From Neoscytalidium dimidiatum (taxonomy: Eukaryota > Ascomycota > Dothideomycetes > Botryosphaeriales > Botryosphaeriaceae): 64,000 bases of DNA. Of this stretch, positions 12,700 through 25,304 are shown one piece after another. The DNA is taken from assembly GCA_037367355.1 (NCBI GenBank), contig CM074703.1:372001-436000 (forward strand), written 5' to 3'. Below the pieces are notes generated by a model. That model searched no databases. It saw only the letters and a program-made list of their open reading frames with translations, and was not told the DNA's origin. The translations under genes were made by a program, and so were the position numbers. How positions within the stretch are numbered: position 1 is the first letter of the stretch; every line of letters starts with the position of its first letter.

Positions 12700-13191
12700 C
12701 TTTAACTACCTTCCTTATAGGAAAGGAAGTAATTTAACTAGAAAATAGAAAGTATTCTCTTACCTCGAGAAGTACTAATAGTATTAGCTATTATAGCGGA
12801 CGTACTAAGTAGCGAGCGTATATAAGAAGCGTAGAATGCCCTTAGCTTATAGTAATCGCCGTAATAAGGTATAGTAGTAGAAAACTAATATCCTAATATA
12901 CTGACTAACGAGGAGCTACTTAATATAATTTTAAAACTTCGAAATAAGAACGCTATTCTACGTATCTAGCTTATCTAGATACTAGCTCTACTACCGGCTA
13001 CTAAGATTAAGATCTTAAAACTAAACCTATACTATAGAGACTAAAAGAAGACCTAAGCCTTTATTACGTAGCTAAATAACTATATATATTTTATATACGG
13101 TAACTTTGCCGGCCCCGCCGAATAAGTTCTATACGCTAGTATCTACCTTAAAGAATTAATAGAATAGTAGTTTTAACCTTTTAAGCGCGAA

Positions 13192-13339
13192 TATTATAAT
13201 ACGTAGAGAAGAAACCGTAGGGAAGGAACGGTAGAGCGATCCGCTCTATAATAGCGGACCGCTATTTAGATAGTTACGATAAACTATATATATATATTTA
13301 CGTATTAAGATCCCTACTTCTAATTCGTAATTCCTACTA
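13192..13339 (+). repeat. 5' LTR of element B
   Basis: 148 bp, beginning TATTATAATACGTAG and ending TTCCTACTA. It matches the right LTR along its whole length, with differences mostly at RIP-type positions. At 148 bp it is short for a 12-kb element. Confidence 0.85.
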
Positions 13340-16300
13340 TTTAGTAGCTAAAAGGCAAATCGATACCTCGGATCGAGTTTACTACGGTAAAAACTATAAA
13401 TTTTTCCTACTAGAATATTAATCCGCTAATCGTACTAAGACGCGTAATCGCTCTACTAGCTACCGATTATATAATCTTATTCTACAACGAGCCGAGAATT
13501 AGCGTAAGGATTCTTGCGAATAGCGCGAACCTATATACTCTTAGCGAGCTAGATCCGCTTTCGTAGCCCGTAAACCTCTACTAATTAAGCGTTCGAGACG
13601 AACTCCTCGACGCTATACTAAGATACGGCGACCTAAAGTATAAGAGATTAGAGATTAAAGTATATACTTAGAACGTATAAGAGATTCTCCTTTTCTCTAT
13701 AAGAAATTTATCTCTTTAGTAGTCTTATATATAGGGAAAATAGCCTTTAATAGCTCGCGAATTGCGAAGCTAGCTAAGAATAGAAGGCGTAGAGAGTAAC
13801 GCCGCTAATAAGCGCTCCTCCTTAAAATCTATTAATAAGATAGATTTTAAGTAGTACCGAAATAACTAGCCGTAACGCTAGATCGTCTTCTAAAAGTTTC
13901 GAAAATAGTTTAGCAAACTGCGTATTACCTTTCCGCCTTCTATAACGAAAGTTAAAAGAATCGGAAAGTAATTGTTACGGCGCAGCAAGAAGGGAAGGAG
14001 AGGAAGTGCTGAGCTGGAGGAAATCGGACCCACCAACACAACACAGCCAAGATACAAGACGCCCGTGGCCACCCCGATGACTCAGCAACAACACCGCGGT
14101 CACAATGCCAAGGCTCAACCTGACCACCAGAACCACCGCGGTCACGGCCAGCGGTCACACCCACCATCTCCTACAGTATATAGAGCACACTCGTTCACAG
14201 TAGATAGGACCCCCGTGGTCAACTTGTCAATTGATTCCTACCCTACTATTGTACGAACCTCCCCTGCCTACCACTGTATTGGCCCCTAGAAAGCCCAAGC
14301 TGCCTGACGACGCGCCTCGACTCCCCCAGAAAGAGTCCCGGCGTAACAGTAATTATAACGCTAGTCGGTAAAGTAGTATCGTTAGTAAAAGCTACTATTA
14401 GCCTTTATTCTAAACCTAGATCCTACAAAATCATAGAGTTAGAAAGAGAGACTTGTAATTTAAGAGCGGCTACTAAGTACTCGTATCGGTATCTACTAAA
14501 TTAGTATATTAAAACAAATACTAAGGAACTAGTACTATAAGCCGTACGTAAGTTCGCTATTTAATTAGAGAAGATCGGTATCTATAAGAGTCTAGTATTC
14601 GAGTAGCGTTTTAAGGAATACGACTATAAGAATAAGAACTAGAATTTAGAGAATCTAAAGCCTAGAGTTTCTCTACGTAACTACGGATTCTAGCTAAACC
14701 TACTAGTCGAACTACCTAACCCGTTATCTTCTAGTAATTAGTTCCTCGTCTTAACGGTAAACCTAACTAAACCTAATAGTTAAATAGTAGATAAGTTAAA
14801 GTAGAATTTACTATCCGGGATATAAAAGTAGAGCTTTTAGAACCTAATTATAATAACTTTATCCTCGTTAATATATTCGTCGGACCTAGAAGACGATTCT
14901 AAAGTTATTTAACTAAGATATCTACTAGTATCTATATCTACTCGATTAAGAAACTAGAAAGATATTAGACTAGTAGCTCTATTCTAACTCTTAGAGATAG
15001 CTCTAAAAGCTAAAGAATTTACTACGCGAGGTCTAGCTAAAGTAGGACTAAGTTATAGAAATAACGATTTAGATAATAAAGTATATAAGTTAATAGAACG
15101 CGAAGTATAGTCTAGAAATATCTAGCTATATATCTAAGACGAAGTTAACTACCTAATCGCGAAGCTTTGGTAGATAATAATATAGTTAGTAGAAAAAGAC
15201 TCTAATCCGGCGGCCTAGAAGATAGAAGTTCCTAATCTAACTATATAACTATAAGTCTAACCTATCTAAACGCGCGTAAACCCGTAATAAGAACGCGACG
15301 TATAGAAGATAATTCGGAAGATAGTTAACGAAGAGATTATAAACTCGAAACGTTAAGATAGAGAAGTATGCGTAGGTTTTCCTACGCTATAGAACTTAGC
15401 CTCGTAACGCGGTATAATAAAGTAAAGCTAGAATTAATACGAAGAAGATAATACTTCCTAAAATAAAGAAAACTAACCTAGTCTAGTAACTTAGGATTCG
15501 AACGACGATTCTAATTTGAGTTTAAGCTCTATCTTAAGTTCGTCGGATATAGAGACTAAGAATAGTATACGAAAGAAGAAGAGAAAGAAGAAGAAAAAAC
15601 GTAGAAAGATAACTTAACTCGACTCTTTCTTAGAAGACGATAGACGCCCGCGTAAGGCGAAACGTAAGAGATATATCTAACGTAGAGGTTCTTTAATCTC
15701 CTCTTCTAACGACGAGTCGTCGTTAGACGAAGAAACTCGATAATAGAAATTTAAGCTAGAAGAGCTAGGTTTTTTTAACCTAGACCTAAAGCTAAAAGAT
15801 AACGAAGCCGATAAAGAAATAGTAATTCGAAGCGGAAAGTTCTACTATCGAAGCGTCCGCTAATTCGTAGAAGCTACTAAATATAAAATAATAGCTACCC
15901 GTAACGATATTATTTAAAGAAATTTATATAAGTATCTAAAAGATATAGTATAAGTCTAGTATATCGGCTAGCTTATAAGTAGCGACCGTAAGTAGCTATA
16001 AGGCGGAAAACGCGTTAACTATTAGTTAAAGGAAATACTTCGAAGATTTAAAAAGAGCCCGAGCTAAGTATAGCACGAATTATAGCGAAAAAAGTACGGA
16101 TTCTAGAAAGTACGTAAAAGTCGATCCGTCGGATAATTTATCGCGGAATACGTACGACTAGCGAAAGATACCGATATCTCCTTAATATAAGGCTAATTAC
16201 TATAAGCGTACGAGAGAATCTACGTTTAGCTATATAGAGATCTAAGACCTCCCTCGTCTAAAACAACGATAGAGAGATATATTAAGAGAGCCGAGAAACG

Positions 16301-16900
16301 AGCTTTAACCTAGGGGACGAGAATTATAAGATAAAGTACGCTAATATAGGCTCTTAAGATAGAATTATAAGTACAATTTCTATAATAATAAAGCGTATCG
16401 ATCGTTATTAAAAGAATCGACGTTATAATAACTCTAACCGCTAGCGGAGTAAAGATCGCGAACGTAGTAAGAGCTATAAATATAAGTAGAATAAAAGTCG
16501 CGAATAAAATAGGGATTATAATTTAGGTCGTTATAAAAGATATAATCGAGAAAAAAACCGCGATTAAGACCGCGATAAGTAAAAGAAAGAGAAGCTATAC
16601 GCTTATTATATAGATATCGATTAAGAAAGCTAGAAGAAGTCGGATTAAAAGAAGATTAACTTCTCTATTCTTAAGAGTAAGAGCTCGCTATCTAGCGACG
16701 AATCGAATAACTCGGTAACTTGAAACTACTTTCTATAAACGATATTTAATAGACTAGTAGTTATATTAAATAATCTTTAGTTAGATAACTAAGAAAGTTA
16801 AGAAATAGAACTTACTATACGAGTAATACTATCTAGTAAATTCTAAAATAGAATTTATTAGTATTAGGATTACGTAACTACCTAGCCGTTAAGAAATAAG
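13340..16900 (+). pseudogene. Latent gag region of element B (RIP-degraded)
   Basis: Plus-strand latent coding follows the 5' LTR, is interrupted by the 376-bp island at 13,973, and continues to about 16,900. It contains charged helical stretches and a basic cluster of Lys/Arg codons near 15,570-15,610. I could not confirm a zinc knuckle. Frame assignments are approximate, because RIP stops are dense. Confidence 0.5.
13968..14353. mobile_element. 376-bp un-RIPed solo-LTR-like insertion with GTAAT duplication
   Basis: The element (13,973-14,348) begins TGTTACGGCG and ends CGGCGTAACA. These are inverted ends matching at 9 of 10 positions and follow the LTR rule TG..CA. It is flanked by a perfect 5-bp duplication GTAAT (13,968-13,972 and 14,349-14,353). 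It keeps normal CA/TG content and contains CCGCGGTCAC twice plus a related copy, and a TATA-like PyTATATAG motif near 14,176. Its first bases TGTTACG match the inferred start of the LTR of element B, so it may belong to a related family. It could also be a small non-autonomous element rather than a solo LTR. The 105-aa open frame across it is probably not a gene. Confidence 0.82.
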
Positions 16901-16999
16901 CTATACTTCTATATTTAGGAGGAGTATAGTAAAGATAAAAAGGTAAAGAAGCTAACCGCTAGGTTAGTCGATCTAGTAATTTAAAAGGCGATATAATTA

Positions 17000-19900
17000 G
17001 CCGCTATTCCTCCGTTAGAAAAAGTACTATAAGACCTGGGAATTATAGTATATTCAAATATAATACCGGAAATCTTCCTAGAAGTAGCGTTTAGAAATTA
17101 GAATTTCTTAACGGCTAGAGCTAGACTCGGAAATAGTATTAAAGAGATAGAGATTATAATAAACTTAGATTATCGTATATTAATCTTAGATTAATCTTCT
17201 TTAAGAAAGCCGTAGCTTCTAGCTAATATAAATAAAGAATCTAATCCTAGTAGCCGGAATTAACGGAGAACTAATATACTATAAGGAGTATATTCTACTA
17301 AGATTTAGATTTAGAGCTTAGTCTAAAGGCGCCTAGATCTAAATTTTATTTATTCGAGAAATTTACCTAGTTAAAGATTATTAAGGAATAATCCTAGTAG
17401 AAATAGATATTATAGGACCTACTAAAATAATACTAGACGTACTAGAATAGATAATTAAGGTCGTAACCTACTAAGATACTAGAATATTAATAGAAACTAG
17501 AATACGCTCTAAACGAGTAATAAACGGCGTAAAAGCTAAAACGAAACGTAATATAATTCTATTAGTAAAGTCGATTATATCGATAAAGATTTAATTTATA
17601 AAGGTCTTACTAAGAGGAAGAGATTTCGAATTTATTCCTAAAAAGTAAGAAGATGGTAAGATTAAGATAATAATCTACGTATATATAATAGATTAGGACT
17701 TAGAGGCCGTATAGATACGTAACGACTTAGACGAGCCTATTATAATTCTAAAATACTACCTACTAGATTATCTATATAATACTAAGGTATTACGCTTAGT
17801 ATAAATTAATAGCGACGACTACACGCTAGTAGGCTTAAACGCCGATAATATTAATTTATTAATAGAAACTATACTAGATAATAACGTTACGGTCTATAGT
17901 AATAAGGAAACTATATAAGCCCTAGTAGAGGTAGTAAATCGCTATTCTAATCTATAGAAGGATAAATCTTCGACCGTAAAAATTCCTATTAAGGATTATA
18001 TAGAAATACCGCTAAAAGAGAACTAGAGCGAATTAATAAAGTTAGCTATAAAGGTTTACCTACTATTAGTAAAAAAGAGAGAAATCGTTAACGAAGTCTT
18101 TAATAAGCTTTACGACTAAGAAAAGTTAAGCTAGACGAGAAAATATACCGTCTTTAACTTTCTAGTCTTCGTAGTATAGAGATAGATTAGAAAAAATAAC
18201 GCCTAGATAGAGAAGCCTAGAGTAGTAGTAGATATTCGCGGCCTTAATAGAATTTCGTAGAAGAACTCGTATCTAGTTCCAAGTTAGAATAATATTATTA
18301 ACGCGATATAAAGATATCGATATATTATAGTCGTCGACGTAATATCCTTCTTTTACTAATAGATAGTAAAAGAAGCCGACCGTTATAAATTAACGGTTAA
18401 TTCGTATCGCGGTTAAGAATCCTTTAACGTAGCGATTATAGATTATATTAACTTAGTATTATACGTCTAGAGATAACTAGACGCGATTCTAAGAAAATAT
18501 CGTATCTTTTATAGAGCCTATATCGACGATATTATAATATATAGTCGTATATTATAGGAATATCTAGAATACCTTAATAAGGTCTTCTAGAAGCTAGACT
18601 AGATCGGAATTAGCCTCGTACTAAAGAAGAGTTTTATTAGATATCTATATATAATACTACTAGAATAGAGAGTTAATACTTTTAGGCTAGACTTAACGGA
18701 GGAACGTACTAAGGCTCTCGTAGAGATATTATTTTCTAAAACGCTTAAGGATTTAGAGTACTAGATTAGCGTAACTAGGTTTTTATAAAGTAAGATTCTC
18801 TATTACGCCGCTATTATTAAGCCCTTAATAGACTATAAGATAGCCTTACTAAAAGTAAGCTCTAAGAAGGATAACGCGAGAAAGACCTTTACTAAGCGGA
18901 CAAAAGTCGTTCCGCTAGAAGAATAAAGAGCGGTATATAAAGCTATTTAAGCGTATCTAAGAAATTCTCTATAGCTAGTATATTACGACCTAGATTATAG
19001 ATTATACGTAGATATTAACGCGTTAAAACTCGGTATAGGCGCTTTAGTATACTATATAGAGGGAGACCTAGATCTTATTATATTCGATAAAAAGGTCTAA
19101 CTATAGAAAGATACGAAAATTTAACTAATTATATTCTTCTCTAAAGCGCTAAAGTTAGCCGAAATACGATACTAGCCTACGGAGCTTAAAGTAGCCAGAA
19201 TAGTATAAACCTTACGTAAAATTAAGTACTTAATATATATAGGCCTAAAATAAGATACGTACTTCTTTATAAATTACTATATAGTAACGTTTATCGCTTA
19301 ATATTATAATCTATAAACGACGTTAGCGATAGATAAGATAAACCTAAAGCTAGTTATAGCTAGCTAGTATATCTCTTAATTTAAACTTAAAGTTTTATAT
19401 AGGCCTAGCCGTACGTATCTAGTACTAAACGTACTAAGTCGCTTACTTATAAAGCCGGATTAAGCATAAGATAATAATATATTAGAAATTCTTAATCTAA
19501 CTAATATCTTTATAGTTACGATAGTTAAGCTATCGAACGAGTTTAAACGTAAGATCCGGTAAAGTTATAACGTCGACCTATATTAAATCCGTATCTAAAA
19601 CGTATTAATAGTAATTTAGAAGATGGACTAAGCGGACGTAGAAGCAAGAGCTAAGCACTAGAGTCGTTAGATAAATTAGAATTTATAGAAAAGGCTACGC
19701 GCGGATAACGAATCTAAGCTATACGATTAGTAAAATTAAGAGTAAGATAATTAGTAACGCGACGAAGATAGAGTAGAGCGTAAAGAGATAGCTATCTAAG
19801 ACGATAGTAACCGGCCTAAAAAAGAGTACTAGTAGGCTAAGACGAAGTTATAGAAAAGGCCGTAAGAGAATAAGTAGCGGAAATTAAATAACGAAATAAC

Positions 19901-21650
19901 GCTTAGACGAGTCGTAAGTAGCGTAGTATAATAAGAGACGGCTAGCGAAGTAGCGTAGAAAGAGGTAGTCGACGGATTAGTAAGCGAAAATACGAAGAAT
20001 AGAGCCGTATAGAACCTTAAAGTTAAAGTACGGATCCTAATACGCTAACTAAGGCCGCTAACCTAAGAAAGAAATACCGTCTCGGCTATAGAGTAAAATA
20101 ATCGAAATCGACGAAGTACTCGATTAAGACGGTTAATAAGGGTACTATATATATAGATACTTAAAGATAAAGACGAGCCTTCTAAGGCAGTATAGGGACT
20201 TCGTTTTTTTCTAAGAAACGGCCTAATCTATTACGTAGATCTAGAAGATAGCTACTACCGTCTCTATATTCTAACCTTAGTAGAGAAGAAAATCTTTAAG
20301 ATAGTGTATAATAAGTAGAATTATAGAGGATTTTAGAGATTCTATAATAGAATTAGAATCTTAATATTTATTAAGAATCTAGTAAAGAAGCTCTAGAACT
20401 ACCTAAAATAGTATCTAAAATATTAATTATACGTAACGAAATACTATCGGCTATATAGAGAGCTATATCTAATTTACGAGCCGGCTATTCTAAGAGAGAT
20501 CTAAATTATAGACTTTATCGTAAAACTCCCCCTAATAAAGAAAGCTTACGATACCTTTTTAATTATAATCTATAAGGTTACTAAGGAAGTCCTATTACTT
20601 AAAGAAAAAGAAAACTAGAGAGCGGAGACGTAGACGGATCGATACGTTAAGGCTATACTATTCTACGAATAGGGCCTACTACGTATTTAAATTATAGATC
20701 GAGATTCCCGCTTTATATCTAACTTCTAGAAGTAAGTATATTAAAAGCTAGAAATCATCTAATATATAATTATAGCCTACTACCTATAAGCGAATAGGTA
20801 AAGCGAACGTATAAACTAAACGATAGAAATAGCTATACGCTACTATATTATAATATTTCTAGATAGTAAATAGACGGAATTACTTCTATTTCTATAGATA
20901 TTATTAAATAACGCGATTAACGTAACTATTAATTTCTCGCTAAACTAGCTTATTATAGAAATAAACGCCCGAATAGACCCGCTAGCGGCCCTAGTAGAGG
21001 TACTCGAAGACTATAAGTAGCTTAGAGATATAGTAAGACGCGAAGTATAAGAAGCGATTATATTCGCGGCGATAAAGTAGAAAGAACGTTACGATAGAAA
21101 ATATAAGCCGCTTCGCCTTAAAAAGGGCGATCTAGTCTTTATACGCTTATACTAAGAATATAAAATTTAGAAATACGCGGATTAAAAGTTCGTATACTAG
21201 AGAATAGGTCTATTTCTAGTAAAAAAAAAGATTAATAATCTAGCCTACGAGATCGATATCCTACTAAATTAGAAAATATACCTAGTTATATCTATAGCGT
21301 ATCTCGAACTAGTACCGAAAGGCTCTAATTTATACGAACGAGAGGACTACCCGAAACTAAAACCGGTAGTAGAATAAAACGACCCGGACCCTCCTTACGA
21401 AATATAAAGGCTACTCGATAGAAGAGAATTCTTTATATATAGACGGAAGGTTAAGAAGTATCTTATTTAATAGAAAGAATAGAGACTAGTATATAATTCC
21501 TAGTTAACTAAAGAAGCTCTAAAGAATATAAGCGACCTCGTAAGAGAATATAATAATTAATATTCCGTAAGCTAGCTAGAAAGACGATCTAGAAAAGCGG
21601 ATTGTCGGCGAATACGGGAGAAACTATAAAAAGAGCGGCTAAAGACTAAC
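17000..21650 (+). pseudogene. Latent pol region of element B: protease, RT, RNase H, integrase, chromodomain
   Basis: The RT begins near 18,230 with a DIRGLNRI-like motif and passes through VVDVISFF, the equivalent of the first catalytic Asp. The YIDD box is at 18,518-18,532. The connection and RNase H follow to about 19,450. The integrase core and GPY/F region follow. The end includes DPPYEI-RLLDRR and a chromodomain-like ALKN-SDLVREYNN stretch (about 21,380-21,560). This order is that of Ty3/Gypsy chromoviruses. Stops are TAG/TAA throughout. The protease was not located with certainty. Confidence 0.75.
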
Positions 21651-21699
21651 GCGGGTAAAGAAAGCGGCTAGTAGTCGGTATATAGGCCTATTTACTAGA

Positions 21700-24600
21700 G
21701 GTATATCGATAAGAACGTAATCTAGCTACTAGCTTCTACTAATATTTATTTACGCGCTTTATACGAAAAATAAGCGAATTTACTTTCCGTACTAATATAC
21801 TTACTACGCCGCCTATAAGCCCGTTATAACCTATTAAAGAAGCGTACCCTTAACTTCTAATAAGATACTATACGAGTAGATATAAAAATATATACTAAGC
21901 CTTGCTAATAGCTTATACGAATACCGGGCCGCGCGAGAACTAACTAAATATTTCTCTAGCTATTACTCTTAGATTCCCCGTTACTAGATAGTAGTAATTA
22001 TTAACTCGCTAGTACTTATTATCTAGTACTATAGGTCGGATACTATTACGCTAGATAATCTAATAGCGTATAAATAGGCTATATCCGTCCTTAATATATT
22101 ACGCTAGAAGTATTATATCTAGGCCGTCCTAGACGAGGTATATACCGAAAACCGGCTACGTAATTAGATACTAGAAACCGTAGCGATAGACGAGTTTATT
22201 ATACCCGCGCGGTAAGAGATTTACGGCTACTAAAGCGAAGTACCTAAAGTATAAAGAGTCTAAAATACGATATAGGTAATACTAATAGGTCGTAGCCGCG
22301 AGCGTTATATATAGAAAGTAACGCTCGTTATCGATTAGTTTTTAGCTAATAATCTAGAGTTCTTCTAAATCTTAGAAACGCTTCGTAGTATAGCCGCGAG
22401 ATCCTATATTAAAATTATCGATAACTTTAGGCCCGGTTTCCTTAATTCTTAAGACGGATAGTTTACGCTAGAATATTTAATACGCGCCTAGTAGATTCTA
22501 GCTAAGAAGCCGCTCTAGTAGGCTAAATTTAATTTCTAGGTAAACGCGGGCGATTTTAGAAGATTTCTACTCTTAGAAGACCTAGTAGATCTCGATTTAG
22601 GCTAGCTAGATAATACTAACGTATAGTTCGATATTAACTTCTAATAAGAACTCGAAATAGTAGTAGATAGTCTACCCTCTTTCGTAATACCGACGTATCC
22701 GCTAAGTCCCGTTCTCTACGATAGAATTAAGCTTAAGTAAATAAGCGAGAACTAAGATATATAAGTATAATTAGCCGAAGCGGACGCGGAATTAGCTCTT
22801 ATTAACTCGAATAGTACGCTACTATAGATATATTATACTACTCTTAATATACTAATCGTCTTAGTAGACGTTACTCTAGCCGACTTTCTATCGATAAGAT
22901 AGAAGTTTAGCGATTCCTTTAGCCGCGGCGTATAGCGAATCGATACGATTAGAAAGACCGCGGTAGTCTATAAGAAGATTAATATTCTTTCTCTATATAA
23001 CGTCAATATAGTAGTCGACGAGAATTATATTCCGCTAGAGAACGTAATTCTTTTATCTAATCTAGTATACTAAATTATCTACTTTTATCTAGAAATAGGC
23101 TTTCTTATTCTACGCTAACTATACGATTACTAGCTAGCTAATTTTACTATATTCGAATCTCCGCTTATAATAATCGAGCCGTTAGAGAAACTAGCGATAG
23201 TACGCCTTAAAGACGGAAAATTAGTATACGGCGTATATAACGGCTATATCTACGCGGGAGTAGTAGGTTTTCGTAAGATATATAGCGATAATACGACCGA
23301 CCCGATAATCTAATATATAAAGATAGTATAGCCTTAGTACGACTTAAATATAAAGAACGAAGGGGTCTACCCCGCTAATAAGAAAGCCTCTAATATTATT
23401 CTAATTAAGGATTATAAGATCGATCTGAAGAGATACTTACGCTATATAAAATAGAACGAGAGTTATAAGAAGACTTAGAAGAAGTACTAGAACGGTAAGT
23501 TCCTCTATAAGCCTAGATAATATTCGTCTATATATCTAGATATATAAGACTATAACGCTAAGATAGCGGATAACCTCTAAGCTAGAAAGAAGATAGGCGA
23601 GTACGTATTAGTAGTACGTAAAAGCGCGAGAGTATACGACCCTCTCTTAGCTAAGAAAATCCTAATACCTACTAAGATATCGGAGAATAATAACCTATTA
23701 GCTAATATAGGCCTACTTACGCTCGTAAACGATATCTTAATAAATATTAAGATCGTATTTACTAGAAAGCCCTAGCTAGTATAAAATACGAAAGCCTAGG
23801 CCGATTTCGTTACGAAGCTTAGCGGAGAATATTATAAGATCTCGATTTATAGTATAACCTTCTTAGTTACCTATAAGGACTTTAAGAATATTAGAGTAGC
23901 CGGAAAGACGATAAGAAGTTACTAAGTTATACTTAAGACCGAATAAGAATTTCTAGACTAGGTTAAGAAACTATCCTAGAAGAAGATTATACTAATTAAC
24001 GACTCTCTAATTACGATACTAGATCTAGAAAATACTTAAGTATAAGACGTAAACGCCTATATACTCTAGATCGCCTTTTAAATAACTTAGTAAGCTACAA
24101 CTATCGTAGAGAATTTTAGGAAGGCGATCTTCGAGTCGTCTAAATAGAATATTACGAATATAAAAAAGACCGCTAAAGCTATCTAGCGTATAGACGCTAG
24201 AGTTACTAATACTAATTTATATAACGAGCTAAACGACTAGATTAATTACCTAGAAGCTCTAATTGCTAATTAGTAGAATATTCTAGTAAACGGTTATACT
24301 AGCTAGGTTACGGACTATAAAATTAGCCTATAGAATTTAGCTAATATAGTTAAAGCGATATCCGGCTAAATATACGATAAAAGTAAAGTAATAACTCTTT
24401 TAGGGGATAGCATATTAAAGAACGTAGCGCCAATTAAAGCGCTAGAAGAATAGTTTCGGGCGGTTAAGAGCTAGTAGGCTAAAAAGAGGCTAGAATAAGA
24501 TATTAAGAACGGTACTATAGCATAATAGAGTTATTAGAATCTAGTAACGAGTACTCCTAGTAAGCGAGGAGTAAAAAGCCTCTTCTAATTCCTATAGAAG

Positions 24601-24840
24601 AAGAAAAGAACTAAGTTAATTAACCTTATAACTTAAATACTAAAAGCGTTACTAAGTATCAATAGTAACTCTAAATTATCTTTCTTAGACGAGTACTAAG
24701 GCGCCTAGTTTCGCTAACTACTACTATATAACTAATAGTAGATAGCTAAAACCCTATAGTTTAGAGCTCTATATAATAAAAGCTTTTTACTATAGTATAT
24801 AATAACGATAAGATACCCGTAATCGTTACCTCTATCTAAT
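21700..24840 (+). pseudogene. Third latent ORF of element B, unknown product (RIP-degraded)
   Basis: Downstream of the chromodomain, in a different frame from pol, one frame (codons starting at positions such as 22,861) can be read for about 1,000 codons. Interruptions are TAA and TAG only, none TGA, as expected when CAA, CAG and TGG are lost to RIP. Recognisable runs include LKDGKLVYGVYNGYIYAGVV near 23,190-23,270 and, near 24,390, LLGDSILKNVAPIKALEE. The last third is rich in Asn, Gln and Lys and looks helical, possibly coiled coil. I see no signal peptide, membrane segment or zinc-finger pattern, so nothing suggests an envelope protein. I do not recognise the family. Confidence 0.6.
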
Positions 24841-25156
24841 ACGGTACTTCTAGCTATCGGTTAGCTATCCGCGGTAAGGTAATACTTATATAAAAAAAAA
24901 AAAGAGACGCGATTAGATACTCTTATACGGAACGTATATCTACGCGGTTAAAAGAACTAACGGGGCCTAGTAGAGGCCGAGTAGAGGAAGTAATAGTTTA
25001 GAAATAAAGGAATATCTAAGCGTAGAATAGATTAGTAATCCGTAAGCGAGTTTTACTTTTTTCGAGTTTATTATTATTTGTTTTTTTTTCTTTAGCTTCT
25101 ACGTATTATAAGAGAAGCGTAATAGATCGCGATCTATTAAATTGTCGTCCCCTAGA

Positions 25157-25304
25157 TATTACGATATGTAGGAAAGAAACCGTAGAGAAGAAATAATAGA
25201 GCGATCCGCTCTATAATAGCGGACCGCTATTTAAATAGTTACGATAAACTATATATATATATTTATATATTAAGATCTCTACTTCTAATTCGTAATTCCT
25301 ACTA
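25157..25304 (+). repeat. 3' LTR of element B
   Basis: 148 bp starting TATTACGATATGTAGG and ending TTCCTACTA, followed directly by the GCGAA target duplication. It is equal in length to the 5' LTR. Confidence 0.85.

Noticed and set aside
13972..14289. 105-aa open frame inside the RIP block
   Set aside because: It covers the solo-LTR-like element and is open only because the island is not RIP-mutated; no coding signature.
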